Shown one piece after another: positions 43,501 to 60,000 of a stretch of 64,000 nt of DNA. This stretch comes from Scalesia atractyloides. Lineage: Eukaryota; Streptophyta; Magnoliopsida; Asterales; Asteraceae. The translations under genes and the position numbers were made by a program. Position 1 is the first letter of the stretch. Each line of letters opens with the position of its first letter. Where the stretch lies: positions 36,035,369 through 36,099,368 of the forward strand of contig CAMTDV010000027.1 of NCBI GenBank assembly GCA_947069175.1, read 5' to 3'. The notes beneath the pieces were generated by a model. That model saw nothing but the letters and a program-made list of their open reading frames with translations, was not told the origin of the DNA and ran no database searches.

Positions 43501-46500
43501 CAAAGATGATGATTGACAATCTGTGAATCCACAAAGTATTCACAGATTACCAACACACACAAAACTCACAGTAGCTAGGGTTTTGCTTGCACAGAAAGAT
43601 AAATCTCAAAAGTCGTATCTTGCACTCATTCACCGAGTGTATAAATAAAAGAAAAAGGTCGGACACATAAGTCCTGACAAACAAAGCCTAGTCCGAATTT
43701 GTAACTCAACAAATTCGGACACTACATATCATACTTAACAAGTTCAGACCAACAGTCCCCACTAACATATTTGGGCTACATACCTAAGAAACTAAAGAGG
43801 TGGTGTCGAAATTTATAACATATTCGAACACACCCTTACAAATTTGGACATGACATGACATAAACATAAACTATACAATTATTACAAGTTAGACCCTGAA
43901 GAAAATTCATATTGCAGACTCAAGCATTTATCATAATCAGGTGCACTTACAGGACCCCTACCATGTCGGAATGTGTCCATGCGAACATATCCATGTTCTT
44001 GAACATGAGTTGCTTCAAGTGGGTGTAGATTTTTTCCGACAAGGCGAGGCCTAGTGTGATGGTTTGTTTCAGAAACTCTGGGTTGAGAGCCCGCATTTCT
44101 GGTTCAGTTCTTGGGGTAGGTTTTACTGCTTTTACGGGCACGCCTCCTCAGTGGCGAGGCACTCTTTTCTTGCATAAATGAATGCTACCTCTGTTTCCAT
44201 GGGGAAACCTACTGCTGAATGAGAAGTTGAGGTCAGCATGTTGAAGCCACCTGCGGACTCTTTACCAAGGAAGATGTTATGTCAAGAGTGCCCGGGTGGA
44301 ACCATGAAATTGACAGTTTCTATTCTTGAGTGTGTCCCATCAGAGAGTGTGACTGAGAAAGAGATTTAGCCTAATGACCACATTGGTTCATTGTAGATTT
44401 TGGTTAATGGTACCTCTACGGGCTCGAGGTGAGCTTTATCTTCTGGATAGAATTGGTTGCAGGACCGCTCATATATGATGTCCGTAGTGCTTCCGTAGTC
44501 AATGAACACACAATGGGAAATGTAGTGACCCACTACACCTGTGATTACTAGCAAGTGCCTATCTCTAAGGCCACCGCGCATCACAGGAAAAACGACTGCC
44601 TCTCGCGCCAGTTGGCGTTCAATGGGTGCCGCCTCTTGTTCTTGTCATTTTTGTGGGGCTTCTTTCGTTCGCTTTGACTCATTTAAGTGTCCAATATGCG
44701 GATCTTCTTTCATGGGCCCTTGTCTTTATGCTTAATGAGCATGGTTTGTTTTCGACCTCCCTTCAAGAGGTGTGTGAGCTTCCCATTTTTCAGCGAAAAC
44801 TCGATCTCCATCCGCAGACTGTAGCAGTTGTTTATTGTGCGACCACTCTATTGATTCGGGTCTTAGACTTTCTTGCTACGCATAGTCTTCGCAGGTTAGG
44901 GGGATGGTTTCCGATGCTAAGAATCTCCATGGGAGTTTTGGAGAGCCCGTTCCTGACTCTTTGTTTGTCCCACTTGCTATTCTCCCTGTAATTGATCTTG
45001 TGGATAAGATGATGGCCATCGATTGGTGGGCTAGGCTCCTCTTCTGCATAACTAGTGGACCGAACGCGATTCCAAACAGAGTTTCTTTCTTATTGCGCCC
45101 ACCATGTTCACGTTGGCTTCTTAGTTGCGAAACTCATCCTCCAGTAAGCGCCTTCTCGGTCTGCGCGTATACTTTTGTCACACCCCGGATTTCCAACCCA
45201 AATCCATACACTGGTGGGCCCGGGTGGGAGTATTGTGACGTCAGTTGATAACATCATAGTCAATTAAACACGGCACAACGAAAGTCTTGAGTAAAATTAT
45301 TATTACAAACCAAATGTTTGGAAATACAAAATAATATACAAGCTCGTAGTAGAAGATCCACAGGCGGATCATAAAATGTACAAAGAAAGAATATAAAACA
45401 GACTTTAGGGCAGATCTAAGGATTTGCAAGATCCTCTTAATCACTACCGAGCAGCTTCCGACCTATTTCGTATTATACCTGCAATTTAGTCTTTGGACGA
45501 TACGTCAGCTTTCGCTGGTAAATACACCCAAGTGACTCATTTTGAAAGCATTTTAAAATGATTTTAAGTGCCCAGGGCACAAAATCTTTTATAACTTGGG
45601 AAAGTTACTTTGTAACCTTGTTAACAGATTCACATGTTTGTTCATACATACACGGCCCAGTACAGAGACCGAGACATGATTAAATACACACCACTTAGAA
45701 CTCACAGAGGAGTTATCCCCAACGTCTTGGGTAATTTGCATTTGAGCATCTGTCGGGTGTATGCCTACACCCCGCGCTAAGGTCGTGGCCATTAACTAAT
45801 CTAATGAGCTGAGGATATCCAGGACACGGAAATTTAACCCCCGATGTTTAAGTTATCAAACAAAACTGATTAAAACAGAATATGCGGATTTACTAGCCAC
45901 AATCTCGCATTCGATTGATCCCATTTCTGACCAAGCGGTAATAGTTTACCGTATCCCAAGCCCGTATAGGGAAAATAAGTCGAGAATATTTACCTGAGCT
46001 AGTATTGTTTTAATTTCAATAACTCAGCCGTATACAAAAGTACTTAAGTGCAGATAGCATTTACTAGCAAGGCTCTAGTCTGGATTATGGCATGAGCTAA
46101 CCAATTAATACTAACGGTCTTTATTTAAGTCATAGACTTAGACCGAGTAGTGTACATGATCAAAATGTATAACGCTTGATTAAACCGATGATTGGATAGA
46201 ATGTAGTTTAAACCCGACAAGTACTTTGACTTGCATAATATGGGTAAACAATTAACATTCTGGATTTTGAAACTTAAATGACAAGGTTAAACCCGTTTTT
46301 GTTAAGTTCCGTAAACTAGTTACGTATAATCAACCGTACGCTTATAAGCTATAATAGGTAACCGGATAAGTCATAGACAAGTTCTATATGTTATTATATT
46401 TTAAATAAGTTAAGATATCAGTAGGATATCAACTTGTATGCCTGTTAACGTTTTAAAACGAAATGATGCCTTATAAGGGCATTTTGGTAATTATAAACCG

Positions 46501-49500
46501 TATAAAAGGAACTTGAATATATTTTAAGTTTATAATCATAAGTATTCTGGAAAAATAATTTATTTATGGTATAATATCAGTAGGGTGTCAAATATATATG
46601 TAAATTATCTTTTATAACCAAACTATGCACCGAAGAGGCATTTTGGTCATTTTACACAAAGTTTATAAATTATTTGGAATTTTGAGTTTATAACATATAC
46701 CTACTGTAAATATGTTTAAAATGAGTTTTAAAATCAGTAGGTAACAAGTCTTGGTCAATTAATATGGTTTAAAACCATATTATGCGTCTAAACGGCGCTT
46801 ATGTCGTAAAATGGCGTTTTTATGCGATTTTCACGAAAACTGATATTATGGTCAGATTAAAATGTTTTAGATACGTTATTTAATATAACATATCAGTAGC
46901 TAAAAGATTTACATTGAAAAGATTTGATTAAAACTAATTTATGAGCCACAAGGGCTAAAATCACCATTTATCGACATAGTTGAAGGACTTGCTTGAAAAC
47001 TCAGTTTATAACTTGGTTTAATATCCCAAATAATTCTACTTATAATATCACATCACTAGAAAACTCATTTTCAAGCTCATTACTATTTAAAACCTTGTTT
47101 TATGCAAAAAGTGCAATTTGGTCAAAGATGGCATAATTATGGAACTTGCGCATAAACTTGGATTCTGATTATGATCATGTAATATAACCTCAGAGGCTTA
47201 TGCTACATTATATTATGATCATAATGAAACTTTAAATCAGTAGGTAACTAATCTAAATCGGGTCAGAATCGAAAGTCAAAGCAGAAGTCAAACTTCGCGA
47301 CTTTCGGTTACGAACCGACCCTAGAACTGAAACTGACGAGCCGAACATGTTCTCACATGTTCTAATAATTATTACCAACTTGTTTAAGTGTCAAAACAGG
47401 TTTCATAACATATATAAGATCAATTTATGAATTTTCTGAAAAATGGCATGTTTGACTTTTAATATCATAACTTTGACCCGTCAATTGGTCTAGCAAACGT
47501 GATCCTCAGGAGGTGCCCTTTATAGGGATTAACACCTACCTTATTACGATCACTTAGCCATGTTCATTAGGATCAATGGCTGGACCATAATGGTCTTAAC
47601 CGAAAGTCAAGGCGTTTTCCGAAAAACGCTTGACTTTTGGCTATAAAAGCCTATAAACGAAAATGCAAGAGCAAGGAACACTTACAAGATGTTCCTAGAA
47701 TGCAAGAGAACTAAGTTGGATGCTCCTTTCAGCTAGGAACTTCCAGAGGACGGAGAAGAGTGTATGAATGAGAAAGGTGCAAGTTGGAATGGTGAACTTA
47801 AGCACCTATTTATAGTTGGAGAACTCAAAGGAGGTGAAGCCAGGTGTTTAGGGGTGTAAGAGAAAGCTTACAAGTGTCCCAAAACGTGGCACAGCTGATT
47901 GCAAGTCCATAGTTTCGAATACATGGTTTTGGAGTTTTGTTTGGGAGCCAAGCAAAACTTTCTGCAGCAGAGGCCTTCTCGCGCCCCGCGAGAGACAGGC
48001 CTGGTCTCTCGCGGCCCGCGACCGCCCCTTTGGCCAGTTTCAAAGTTTGACACTTTAACCCCTTAACTTCATAAAGCTTCTAAAAACCTTTCAAAACACC
48101 TTTTTGGCACTTTTAGCCCTCCGTAGCCAATACTTGGCATACCTGGGATTATGCCCGGACATTGTCAAGCTCTCGTTTCGTTAAAAGGTCACTCATAGGT
48201 ATAAATTAACATGTTGACACTTTTAATCCCTCCATTATCCAACTTTTACATGTATACAGAATTGAACCCTCACGTCCAACAAATGGCACGAATGAGAGTT
48301 AGGACTTCGTAAAGGATCACCCAGAGGCTTATTATAAACATGTTGATTCCGATGTCACTCAGAAGCTGGGCATGTTGACATATTAGTCACTCAGAGGCCA
48401 AGTTTTAACCATGTTGACATATCAGTCACTCAGAGGCTGTTATTTATGCATGTTGACATCGGACCGTCACTCAGAGGCTCAGTTTGAGCATGTTGACGCC
48501 TTTAGTCCTTATTGGTCTTTAATATACTATATTTAAAATACAACATGTGTCACTATACTATTGGACACGATTTTACAGGGTGTTACAACTTTCGCACCCG
48601 ACATGATTGTATCCCAAGTTTAGGCATGCCCTCTTTGTCGTGATAGTGCGGATCAGATCGTCACAGCGTACTGTTTTGTGGAAATGTGCGTGCATGAGGT
48701 CCTCGTTGACCTAGCCTATTTCCAAACATTTTTTATTGAACCTCGTGATAAAATCCTCCATTCCATCATGCGTGTGCAAGGCATACCCACGCTTGTTATT
48801 TTCGTTGATTTTTAATGAAAAAATATACCATACCAAACATTTTATAAGATTGATTAGGGATATATTGTACTATTCCTTGGTTTGATAATCCAGATTCTTA
48901 CCATCTATATACTAGAGACTAGTATATGACACTTGCAATTTATAACAATGGTTTCAGTTTACAATTTTTATAAAAAAAAAACATATTATACACAAACAGG
49001 GGAGGGTTATCTTAAGAATGCTAAATATTGTGAGAAACATGAGAATGATTGAAAAAACCAATCAAAACCTAAGTTTTTAATACAAATCTCATTGTAATTA
49101 AGATACAACATCAAAAAAATTACAATATCAAATAATTCATTTCTACTACCAAAATAACTCTTATTAGATTTTTCACATGTGTAAATGAGAACATCTAGAC
49201 ATACGTAAATTTTCAATATTCACTAATACATATAAATTTAAACATGTAAATTTAATTTCTAACATCATATTCGAATACTAATGATAGGCGTAAAAAAATT
49301 TTGAATTTAAATTGTTTTTGACCAAGTTCTCACAGTTTTTTCATTCGTTCTCACAATATTTAGCATTCTCATTTAAACATTCTCCTATACATACACACAT
49401 ATAGGGGATGGATCATGAGAGAACTCATCATAATGAGAAAACTAAAAAACTCCATCAAAACCACTATAAAGTAGCGGATTGGGACTTTAATGAAGGAGAG

Positions 49501-49503
49501 ATA

Positions 49504-49562
<59 letters not shown>

Positions 49563-50197
49563 CATTTCTAATTTCTCCATCGTTATCCTTTTTTTGAAAA
49601 AATGGTACCATAAGATCACAAATTTTTTTATATTTCATTCGAGTATTTTCGAGCATATTTTTATGACATAAATTAAATATTTAAGGTATCGTACTTTTTT
49701 CAATACTACTATTTATTACCACACATGTGCAAAATTACGAAAAATCCCACCCCCCTCCAAAAAAAAAAAAACACCTGAACCCCCAACCCCCCACCCTCCA
49801 AAACCTAAACTCCCCACCCCACCTAAAAACTAAACTAGAAACCTAAACCACACAAATACCTAACCCTAAAAGTTAAACTAAATCTAGAATCAAAACCTTA
49901 AGGCTAAATTACATGTTATGTTATTGAAAAAAAAGATGACACATTAAATCTTTTGTTTGTGTAAAAAAATATGCTTGAATATACTCGAATGAAAGATAAG
50001 GAAATTTGTGATCTAATGATGCAATTTTTAAAAAAAAAAAAAAAAAAACCATATGAAGAACATAGAAATGTTTGAAAAGTTATATATATATTTTTTCGTT
50101 TTTTGCCCCTCCTTCATTAAACCCCCCTCTTTTTTAGTTGTTTTAAGTTAGTTTTTTAGTTTTCTCACATTTAATTAGTTTTCTCAAGATCCTCTCC

Positions 50198-50281
<84 letters not shown>

Positions 50282-51036
50282 GTTCTAGAGTGAACACTAG
50301 GTTGAGAGTGAATTGTATGAACTAATCTGAGCCATTGGATTATATCATCTAGCGATTTTTAAACAATGGCAAGATTGTAATTATAATGTTGTAACTTCCC
50401 TTTAAATTAATTGGCAGAAGGGTATTTGCGTCTTTTGTAAATTGCAGTTATTAAACAATATAATCAAAATTTCGAAAATCTTGCTAGTTTCCGTATATAC
50501 AAGACACAAAGTTGTTAGTGTATACACATGTATACAACACAGATGTTAGTTTATACACATGTGTACAGCCTCGCTAACTATCAATTTATACAAGATACAC
50601 CGCTATTAGTTTATACACGTGTGTACAGTCTCGCTAACTATCAGTTTATACAAGATACACAGTTGTTAGTTTATACAGATGTGTACAGACTTTTGATACA
50701 TCTGTGTATCTTGTAGTCCACGACCTAGTTCCGTTAGGAGTTTCATATACGGTTTGAATCCAGGAGGGACAGTTGGTGTCCAGTACCTAGTTCCGTTAGG
50801 AGTTTCATATACGTTATTAGCAACTGATTCTACACGAGTTTAAAATAATGGAGAAGTAATTAAAAATGTATGAGAGAGAGAGATAATTAATAGATGAGAA
50901 AATTAAAGGATTTTAATTAAGAGAGAGAGAAAGAGAGCTAATTTCAATCTTACCCTTTTAATCTAAAAAAATAATCAATGGTCAATATTAGTTTACTCGG
51001 TTCATTTTCAAGAATTTGTTCACAAATGATCCTAAT

Positions 51037-51095
<59 letters not shown>

Positions 51096-54000
51096 CTAAC
51101 CGAAAGCTTTTTTTTCTACAGTTTTTTTTTTTTTTTTTTTGCAAACCCTCTTGATCTTAGAAGATAAAATGTTAGGTATCAAAGGGTACAATTCCGAGTA
51201 AAAGAACATTGAAATGCTACACCGTTGGGTATCAAAGGGTACAAACCCTTTTGGTACTTGAAAGAAACATTTGCTGGTTTGAATAACCCTACCGGTTTGA
51301 CTAATTTCATCCAAAAACCCTATGTTGTCAAAAGCTCAAGGAGCACTTAAGGCACAAAGGCCTTGTCTGGAGTTTAGGCGCAAGACGTAGAAAAAGCGAG
51401 GGTTCTTTTTTAAGTAAGGTGCAATAATAAAAAATTAATAGTTTATCACTACTATACAAATATAATAGAAATTTATCATTATTATATTATTTATTATATC
51501 TTTTAGAATATGTAGAATGATAATAATAATTAATGTGTTTTAAAATGTATTTAGCAATTGTAACAACTTAAAACAATAAAATTGAAGAACGGTTTAAAAA
51601 AATCAATTGGGCCACCCATCTATTTTATTAAAATAAACTCTCAGTTTTGTTACATAAATAAAAAGATGACCCAGTCCAATCTACCCATTAGTAATACAGT
51701 GATTAGGGTTCAGTCTTTTGAAAAGCCACCATACACACTAATACACACCAGTGCGTGAGGATTAGGGTTACAACTTTTCTAGCTTGAAGGTTCAAGTTGC
51801 TAATCCAAAAGTTTACCACCTTCAACGTATTTTTCAAGTTGCTAGACCAGGTTCCTATCTATCTACTCCCTCCCATCTTTCGATTCAGGCCTTTTTTTTC
51901 ATTTCTGGCCATTTTTTTCCGAAAAAACAATTGGGCCTCTCACGTTTTTTAAACCTTTAATAGGCCCCTACAAGGTAAGCCCAAATACCCATTCACATGC
52001 TTCAAGTATTGTATAGTTTTGATATTTGTTTATATTTCATGATTGTAGTGTATGAATGCTTGCTTGAATAAGTATTTAAATTGAGATCCTATTTGTAGAA
52101 TTGAGACCCCCTTTTAGAATTGAGATCCATTCAGAAAAGTCTTCAACAACGTAAAGGTTTGAATTTTAAACTTTATATGTAAATAAATGAACTTTATATT
52201 TTTGTTAATAGATTATCATATTTTGTTTCTTTTTCTATTGATTCAAACTATTCACAAACATTAGCCATCTGACTTTGAGGCATAAGCTATTGAAATTAAG
52301 ACCACTTGATTTATTATTAAGTGTCGTGTTTAATTTAGCGGTTGAGAAATGTTTTTTGGTGAAGATTTTACAGACAGATTTGCGCAATCGAATTAGTGCA
52401 ACTTATCTAAATGCTTATGTAATTTGTGTCACAGAAAGAAGCACTTGTTACAAATGAATCTGTAATTGACCGTTTTTAGAAGAGGGAATCACATAGAGGA
52501 TCGAGGACAATTGTAATATATATATTTTAATAACCTTTATTGTTTACAACTTTAATAAAGTTTAATTTACATCTGTCTGTTTTTTTGTGCCTTCTAAAAG
52601 AAATTATATATTATAACTTAGACAGTATTTGATTTTTGAATCTTGATTTTATACATGAAAGCTCTTCTTCATTTTGTCTATGTTCCAAATACTAGTACAA
52701 CAATAATTAATGTGAAGCCCACCAATCAATAGTGGAAGGCACCTCAAATAAGATATTGGGGTAGTTAAATACGACATTTCGTATATATATTATATAGATT
52801 ATAAGATTAGAAATTCCACGTCTCATACTACTTGTTGCACTATATGTTTATATACGACAAATAACAATAAATAAACAAAAAACTGAAGTGATATCACTCC
52901 TACATTTTTCTAAATCAATATGGCCCAACCAAGTATTATTTTTGTGGAAATTTATGCCAAAAAACAAGTACCTATCAGAAATGACTTGGTGAGAGATTAT
53001 CCACACGGAAAGATGGATCAAGAAACAATCTTTGTACTTGTGACCTATTGACCTTGGTTTCTTTGATCTTTCCTAATGCCTTGATCCTCGATAAGCACAC
53101 GATCGAGTTAAAAAAAAACCGACTATTGCTCTCAAGCTAGTGATCCAAGTGCACTCGTGTTTACATGTTATGAGCTAGTTTTTAGTGAGCTACGAGATGG
53201 ATTCCTCGTCAATCTTGGTCGTGGATGACTCAAGACGGTTTACTAGCAAGTCCAAAGCTTCTTTCATCCAAGATTGTTGGCAAACTTCTTTAGCTTTTGG
53301 TACACTCACCTGATAAAAGATTTCACATGAATGAGCAAGATTGTTTTGTGAAAAAACTTGCAAATTCGCTCAAGAATGAAACTTTTTTCGCTTTTGAAAG
53401 ATATAAAAACATGTATGAACATAAAATCTGGTGAAAATCTTGCATATTGACTCAAAGATTAAAACATTGCTTTTAATATCCTACCCAATATCTTTGCCGA
53501 ATGTTCTTTTCGGGCCATAAGTCGAGTTGCTCCTCCACAAGTAAAGGAAACATGTACCCTTCATACAATGTGTCGTTTCTTTTGCTCTTAAAATGCCATT
53601 TACCCAATACACACTGTAAAAGTCGACAACAAACATGTAAATCGAACGATTCTTGCATATGATTAACATGGGCTTTATGCTAATCGCAAAACAATTCAAG
53701 AAAATTGTAAACATTAGTATGCTACATTGTGAAATCATATTAATAATGAACCAAGAATCGAACCTCAACGGTTCCAAACACTCCAGCCTCCTCCACAGAT
53801 TCTCTTAGCGCGGCTTCCACCATCGTTTCATCGGATTCCCATCCTCCCTGGTAAAATTATCTATTAATCATCATTCTCTACTTTCTTAAAAAGTCAAAAC
53901 TTATAGTTCAAAAAATTATAATAAGATAACTTAGGAAACAACATTCCTTTGCCTTCTCTTTGTGCACTAATGACAAGAACTTCTAATGCATCTTCTACAC

Positions 54001-57000
54001 TCTTCCCTTTGTTACCTTTCACTATTCTATAAGGGATACATCTGCCACAAGTTCAAAACAACATATCACTAAACATATTTCATTAAGGGTATTATTTTTA
54101 GAACCAATATTTTATTTCAAGAGTAAAATGCTATAATGGTCCCTGAGTTTAAGCTACTTTTGCCACTACATCCTAAAATAAAACTTTTTGTATCTGGGTC
54201 CCTAATTGTTGCCATTTTCATCCAATTGAAAAATTGGATTAGAATTTTGTGTTATCTTTTCCCCTTTTCCTCATTTAATTCAAATATATTAAGGAATAAA
54301 ATGATGATTATACCTTTTATTTAAATGAGGAAACCAACAAAAAGGGATGAACTTAACATAAAACTTTAACCCAGATTGCTAATTAGATGAATATGACAAC
54401 AAAAATAAAATCTCATGAATCCTGATACCAAAAGTTTCATTTCTAAACTAAAATAATAAAAGTAGCCTAAACATCATTTTGACATTTTCCTCTTAATTCA
54501 AATAAATAACTGTCTACCTGACTATCTCATTTATAATCACTAATGTACTACGTACAGGTGCTTTATACAACATCAATAAACAGAAATACAATAATAAATT
54601 ATAGAATTTGAATCCCAAAACTGTTTGAATATAGTTATCAAAACCCAATCAACAAATAGATTTTGAACATGAGTTTCTTCACTAATCAAGTCAAACCCTT
54701 AGAGTGCTCTGTTTTTAACATATACAATTTCTGTCAACAACCATAAAATTCTACAAAATTCAGAAAATCAACACAAACCCATTTGAAATAACCCAACAAA
54801 ATCAATCAACAAATAGTGGAAACAGAGACTGACCCAACAACTTGCCGGTGGCCCTTATTATACCGCTGCAACTGTCGGCCGCTACGCGCAATCATAGCCA
54901 CCATGTTCTTTAATTCCATTGGTTTTGTTGTTTTCAAATTGAAAAACAAAATAGTACACCAATTGGAGAACAAATGAAATGACAATTGTGTGAGGGGTGT
55001 TGAGATACAATATGAAAACAGGGGAATTGGAGTGATGGGGGTATGCATTCAGGGGATTGTATATATAGTGGAGGAAGATGAAGATTACTAAGAGCCTTTC
55101 AAGAGGTTGAAGAAGGAAGAGTTCAATAAGATAAAGGGGACACACATGCTGACGTGTTAAAATACAAAAATGACAATGATTCAAAAACTACAAAGATCAG
55201 GACGAGGGTTATTATTGTTGGGATATTTTATATTGATTATATAAAAAGTTGTAAGAAACAATAGCTTCCTGAAATTACTACTGTTACGTAATAGATTTTG
55301 TTCAGTTCGTGTTTTAGGTAGTAAGTTGAATATTTTTCTATCATAATATGTGTGTTCGTGTTTTAATTACTTGTATATATTACTTATAACACTAACATGA
55401 TTTAAAAAATTACATCGAGTCAACCAATTAAAACAAAACACTACTATAGTTTTATAAAAAAAAAACTAAAACGATCACATGACTGTAATTATACACTTGG
55501 GGCAAAATCGGTGACAAGAAAAAAATAATGGCAAACTGTCATCTGCACTAAGGGCAAAATCGTAATTTGACCGAGAGAAAAAAAAAATAAAACCTATAGT
55601 AAAACTGTAAATTTAAACGAGACAAATTCGTAATTTAACTGGACTAATAGAAAAGTGTAAGACAACTACTATTCAATAATTAAATCTCAGTGTTTTGGTT
55701 AAGGATTCAATTTTAACACTAGGAGACTATTTAGTTCATTATTGTTATATGAATATATATATATATATTTTATACAAAGTCATTAATTATAATAGTTAGA
55801 AAGTACTAATCATGTGTATAATAATTGATGTTTATAGGTGATTGACGAAAAATAAAAAGAAAGACCATACGGGAGAGCAATAGGCATGGAAAGTTAAGTT
55901 GCATGCATAACATGTTGTAGATATTTTTTGTTTGATTTTTTGTATGTTAAAAACAACTTTTGTGAACCTTTGATAGATGATTCCTAGTGAACCTTATGAT
56001 AAATGATGTTTTTTTAAACTGGCCAAACCAAATAGCTTTCTTCAATTTTGACGGTTTATGAAAATGCCTAGTGGTACATATGATAGATGACTTTTTTTTT
56101 CTATTAATTAATGGTATAAATTTAATTGACTTAGAATAAGATGATAATAAAGCATAGTTTGATTATGTTGCTCAAATGGTAAGCTTAAACCATAATTGAT
56201 ACTCGTAATTTACACTAAATCACAGGAATGATTTTGTGTGTTTTTATTGCTAGTTCTACCATGCAACCACTATCCTGTATCAATAATGAAATTTTATATA
56301 ATAAACATAAAATGTCGTGAGATATTACTCTAGCTATCAGTCTATCTGGTATCCAAAATGGTAATTTATATAATATAATAAATGAAAAGGAGTTAGGACG
56401 TTTGGCATATTGTGGTGGAGTCTCAATGTGATTTTGAGAGGGAATAAATTCTAGGCCATGTAGAGGCTAGATTGAATTGTATTCGGGTTGGATTTATGAT
56501 TTGGTTCACCCGAATTCACTTAATCGGATATACTATAAATTAAAACATATCAATTATTGATATCATAATCTCAGTTCATATCTACACAACATCTCTTCTC
56601 TTCTTTCTCTCTCACACACACACATAACTTCTTCTTCTGCTTCTTAAACAAGATTAACAATATTTGAAGATCGAAGAGAGTTGTTGATTCATTATGCGAA
56701 TAAAATCATAGGTATGTTGTTTGTGTGTTATGTTTGGTTGTTCAACATTAATCGAAGTTATTAATGTTTTTTTGTTTTTTATCTTTTATGCCGAAACTCT
56801 AAATCTGAACTATCAATCGAACGACGAATCTTCAAACCACTTAACATGTTAGTTGAAAGTTGTTACTATTTTTTATTTTAATAAGTTTAAACTTGTTTTT
56901 TAAGATTTTAGCTCTATTATTTTTCTGAAATAATAAATTATGGATTTGATGTGGTTTAAGTTGTTAGCACATGCTTGATGATCTTCTCATATTAACATAT

Positions 57001-60000
57001 AAACGGTTTTTTTTCTTTTGTATGGATATTTTTTCGAACTTTTACATGAAAATAATTATAGTTTGTGTATATGTTATCAACATTTGTTTATTTTTTGGTC
57101 TAGAATTATTGGTTTCGGTTTTTTTATGGATGTTCATGTTCTTCATCCATGGTTGTTGGCATTCAAGAATTTTTTGAATAATTACAATATTTAGGTTTTG
57201 GATCTTTTAAAATTTCATCCATGGTTGTTAAAGATGAAAACTATTGACACTTCAATTATTGTCTTTTTTAAAGTAATGAAAAATAGTTTAAATTAAAGAT
57301 TTCACAGTAAATGCAATATATTAACACTTTAATTACATATTTGATGATTTGTATTTTGAGTAAATTGCACAAAACGTCCTTTATGTTTTCTCAAACTTGC
57401 AGGTTCCAGTCTTAATGTTTAAAACTTGCCAAAAACAACCTTTACGTTTATTTTTGTTGCCGGTTCAGTCCTTTATTACTAACCAAGTTAATTATCTCAG
57501 TTTATTTCCCTCACATGCCTAACATGTGAGGGTATATTCGTCATTTTGTTTCCTCTTCTTATAAAACCCTCAAAAAACACATCACTTCCTCCACCGACAC
57601 CACCTCCTCTGCCACCACCTCCACCTTCGATAAAACCCCCAAAATCCCCAAATAACTCCGCCACCATCATCTTCAACTGCCACCACCACCACCGCCACCT
57701 GATACATCACCACCGTAGGGTTAGGGTTTCGGTTTGAGATTGTGGACCGATGATGTTTGTTGGAGGATATGGAGATACAGAGGCGATTCTTTCCATATTT
57801 CCACTGTCACAAGCCCTAAATGTCATTCGGCGTCCACATTGGCGATTCTTACTTTGCCGTTTTCATCTGTAGATTTCATATACACCGATTTCATCTTGAA
57901 AGCAACCAAGTTTTGAATCAAACGGAGGTAAGTGGTGTTTCTAAAGAACCGTGCAAATTTTCAGTTGCTGGGAAAAAGAAGTGAAATTTGCTTTTTTTTT
58001 AATTCAATAAGAAAGGAAAAAAGTACATCATCAACTTGAAGGTATGAGTTATGGATTACAGTTCTGTTAGGAATCCTTTCTGAATGTGTTCATATACAGA
58101 TTATTATAACTATTTGGAGATGACTTTCACATAAATGTTATAGCAGATTATAAACTGGTATTCTGGTAATTATCACATTTGAGTTGTGTTATCGTTATTG
58201 TTTAGATTATTCAAGACAGATTATTTGATTTTGGAATGTTATAGAGTTGATTCCTCTTTGATTTTTGTTGTGTTGGGTAATTAGGGTTTGGATTTATGTG
58301 TAAATAAGCCAAATATTTTACTTTTTGGTGGTAATTTGTTGGGTTTGTTTAGATTGCTTATGAATATAACTACATAAGCTGCCTTGATGCATATTTTACT
58401 TTGGAAGCCAATTTTTCACTATGCAGCTTTGATTTTGGAAAAGAAAAAGCAAAAAAGAAAAATAGGTGTGAAAACCCTTATGACATGTGTAGAGAGTCTA
58501 TGCTTCTTCATTTGGTTTTGAGGGTCGAGGGATTACTCAAACGTCTTTGATGGCTTTATCTATAAACAGAAATGTATCTCAGTAGTTTCACAAGATTGAA
58601 AACGCTTGATAACTGTTGTGTATATTTTGATATTCTTTTTATTTTTCTTGCAGAAAGGTGGATTATCATAGAGGCATTGCGGGGATAATTATTGGAATTT
58701 GCAGTCGAATTGGGGGGTTTTGATGGAATCACCACCGCATTCGAGTTTTATGCAACCGTTATATGGTGGTGGTGGTGGTGGTTTGGGGTTTACTGAACAT
58801 ACGGTTACGAAGTTTGATACGCTTGCTGGTGTTGCGATTAAGTATGGTGTTGAGGTAATTGTGTTATGGTTTTTGGTTGATTTCATGGTGTTTATGTTCA
58901 GTTTTTGTTGTATTTTCAGAAAAAAAGAAAGATGAAATGAATCTGTAGAACAATTATTTGGGGATGTATCAGGTGGCGGTGGTGGCAGTTGAAGATGATG
59001 GTGGCGGAGTTATTTAGGGATGTATCAGGTGGCGGGTGGTGGCAGTTGAAGATGATGGTGGCGGAGTTATTTGGGGATTTTGGGGGTTTTGTCGAAGGTG
59101 GAGGTGGTGGCAGAGGAGGTGGTGGCAGAGGTGGAGGTGGTGGCAGAGGAGGTGGTGTCGGTGGAGGAGGTGATGTGTTTTTTGAGGGTTTTATAAGAAG
59201 AGGAAACAAAATGACGAATATACCCTCACATGTTAGGCATGTGAGGGAAATAAACTGAGATAATTAACTTGGTTAGTAATAAAGGACTGAACCGGCAACA
59301 AAAATAAACGTAAAGGTTGTTTTTGGCAAGTTTTAAACATTAAGGCTGAAACCTGCAAGTTCGAGAAAACATAAAGGACGTTTTGTGTAATTTACTCTTG
59401 TATTTTGTATTGTTAATAATTGATTATATTACTATATAATCCATTTTTTTAATTGTGATGACATATTTTCTACAAATATGAATTCAAAGAAGATGAATCC
59501 AAGTTTCTTTGAATTTATGGATGATCCAGAATCGTTCTACTTGGTATGCTACATTATTCTTTTTTTATATTTACTTTTATTAAACTTAATTATTTTCTTA
59601 TAATATATATAATCTGACTTTTTAGTATGTTCTTTCACAGACAATAGCAAGTGATTTTGCAGCCAATCTGTGGTTAGATAATGTACCTTATGGTTAATCG
59701 ATCCAAAATAGCTGTTAGCTATATGTAAATATATATAGTTTCTAACTAATGAGATGTTTTAGGTTTTAGATTTTCAATTAATTTTGTTTTCAATGTTCTT
59801 ATGTTATGTCTAGATAGATTCAAAAGTACTTTAAATTATATTATTTTTATATGTTCAAAGATTTATACTAAGTAAATGTTAATAATTCTTTTTTGACTAT
59901 ATCTATTGCATTGTCCAAATAATTACCATATTCAGTTCTATATCATTTATTAACTTCCTAATTTAACAACCTTATTATAACTTAAACTTGTTTTATTTGT